A stretch of DNA of 5,636 bases. It comes from an uncultured Clostridia bacterium (lineage in GTDB: Bacteria; Bacillota_A; Clostridia; Oscillospirales; Oscillospiraceae). The stretch is from contig CAMJQX010000112.1 in NCBI GenBank assembly GCA_946408145.1, positions 1-5,636 of the forward strand, written 5' to 3'. Under the pieces are notes generated by a model, which was given only the letters and a program-made list of their open reading frames with translations, was not told where the DNA came from and did not search any database. A program made the translations under genes and the position numbers. This document shows positions 4,950 to 5,636 of this stretch, piece by piece. The number at the start of each line of letters is the position of its first letter. The first letter of the stretch is position 1.

Positions 4950-5585
4950 ATGAGAACACAGGAACAGGTCAACGAGATCGTCCGGCTGCTGCTGGCGGAA
5001 TACCCGGAGGCCAGCTGCACGCTGGACTATGACAAGGCGTACGAGCTGCTGTTTTCCGTGCGTCTGGCCGCCCAGTGCACGGACGAGCGCGTCAACCAGA
5101 TCACGCCCGCGCTCTTCGCCCGCTTCCCGACGCTGGAGTCCTTTGCGGAGGCGGATGTGGAGGAGGTGGAGCGCTACGTGCACTCCTGCGGCTTTTACCG
5201 CGCCAAGGCGCGGGACATCGTCGCCTGCGCGCAGATGCTGCTCGAAAAGCACGGCGGGCGCGTGCCCGATACGATGGAGGAGCTGACGGCTCTGCCGGGC
5301 GTGGGCCGCAAGACCGCAAACCTCATCCTCGGCGACGTCTACCACATCCCCGGTTCCACGGTCGTGGACACGCACTGCATCCGGCTCTCGAACCGCATGG
5401 GGCTGGTGGACGATATGAAGGATCCTGTGAAGATCGAGGCGGCGCTGCGCAAGATCCTGCCGCCGGAACAGTCCTCCGACTTCTGCCACTGTCTGGTGCT
5501 GCACGGCCGCGCCGTCTGCGACGCGCGCAAGCCCGCCTGCGAACGCTGCTGCGTGCGGCATCTGTGCCAGTTTTTCGCCGGCTGA
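4950..5585 (+). CDS. nth: Endonuclease III (DNA glycosylase/AP lyase)
   Basis: This encodes a 211-residue base-excision-repair enzyme that removes oxidised pyrimidines and nicks abasic sites by beta-elimination. Seen: the helix-hairpin-helix LPGVGRKTAN (115-124) with catalytic Lys121, the catalytic Asp140 in VDTHCIRLSNRMGL, and a C-terminal [4Fe-4S] cluster motif C-x6-C-x2-C-x5-C at Cys190, 197, 200 and 206. An additional Cys201 directly follows the third ligand. The length equals that of the E. coli enzyme (211 residues), and all key residues are intact. The ATG at 4950 is chosen because AAAGGAGA lies 7 bases upstream; an in-frame ATG at 4899 falls inside the promoter. It is a single-gene unit, divergent from the DUF4342 gene. 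Confidence 0.97.
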   Translation: MRTQEQVNEIVRLLLAEYPEASCTLDYDKAYELLFSVRLAAQCTDERVNQITPALFARFPTLESFAEADVEEVERYVHSCGFYRAKARDIVACAQMLLEKHGGRVPDTMEELTALPGVGRKTANLILGDVYHIPGSTVVDTHCIRLSNRMGLVDDMKDPVKIEAALRKILPPEQSSDFCHCLVLHGRAVCDARKPACERCCVRHLCQFFAG

Positions 5586-5601
5586 CGTCGGCTCGCCTCG
5601 C

Positions 5602-5618
5602 CTCCCCTGGAAGGGGAG
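5602..5618. terminator. Short hairpin after nth
   Basis: CTCCCCT and AGGGGAG form a 7-bp stem with a GGA loop, starting 17 bases past the nth stop. No T-run follows before the window ends, so it may be a weak terminator or the edge of a dispersed palindromic repeat. Confidence 0.35.
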
Positions 5619-5636
5619 CCTATAAGCTGGGTGCAA

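Overview
The window looks like chromosomal DNA of a GC-rich, spore-forming Clostridia (Firmicutes) species, most likely an Oscillospiraceae-type gut bacterium. This rests on strong AAGGAG-type ribosome binding sites before every gene, a CotF-like spore coat gene, DUF4317 and DUF4342 proteins of the kind common in Clostridia, and short intergenic regions full of hairpins. The taxonomic call is inference.

Layout, left to right: a DUF4317 protein (minus, 7-1134) and an M3-family zinc oligoendopeptidase (plus, 1304-2989) diverge from a 169-bp region holding two back-to-back sigma-A-type promoters. A convergent intergenic region (2990-3230) holds copy 1 of a structured repeat, bracketed by two identical hairpins. 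Next comes a two-gene minus-strand coat cluster: a 57-aa helical protein (3489-3662), then a CotF-like protein (3231-3476). A small membrane protein (plus, 3824-4123) diverges from it. A second convergent intergenic region (4124-4370) holds copy 2 of the repeat plus a strong minus-strand terminator. A DUF4342 protein with an acidic tail (minus, 4371-4769) then diverges from endonuclease III (nth, plus, 4950-5585). The window ends in a short hairpin. No RNA genes of known class, CRISPR array or transposase were seen.

The genes are unrelated housekeeping or sporulation functions in mostly single-gene units on alternating strands; no pathway links them. The most interesting content is the pair of ~167-bp repeats at 3031-3197 and 4185-4350. 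Both have the same orientation and both lie at the 3' end of a minus-strand gene in a convergent gene pair. Each folds into three successive hairpins. The first hairpin core and a 57-nt block are identical between copies, while the middle hairpin's arms differ by paired compensatory changes. Almost every non-Watson-Crick pair would be G-U if the minus strand is the RNA, and A-C if the plus strand is. This points to a structured RNA element read from the minus strand and abutting a terminator. I do not recognise it as a known RNA family.
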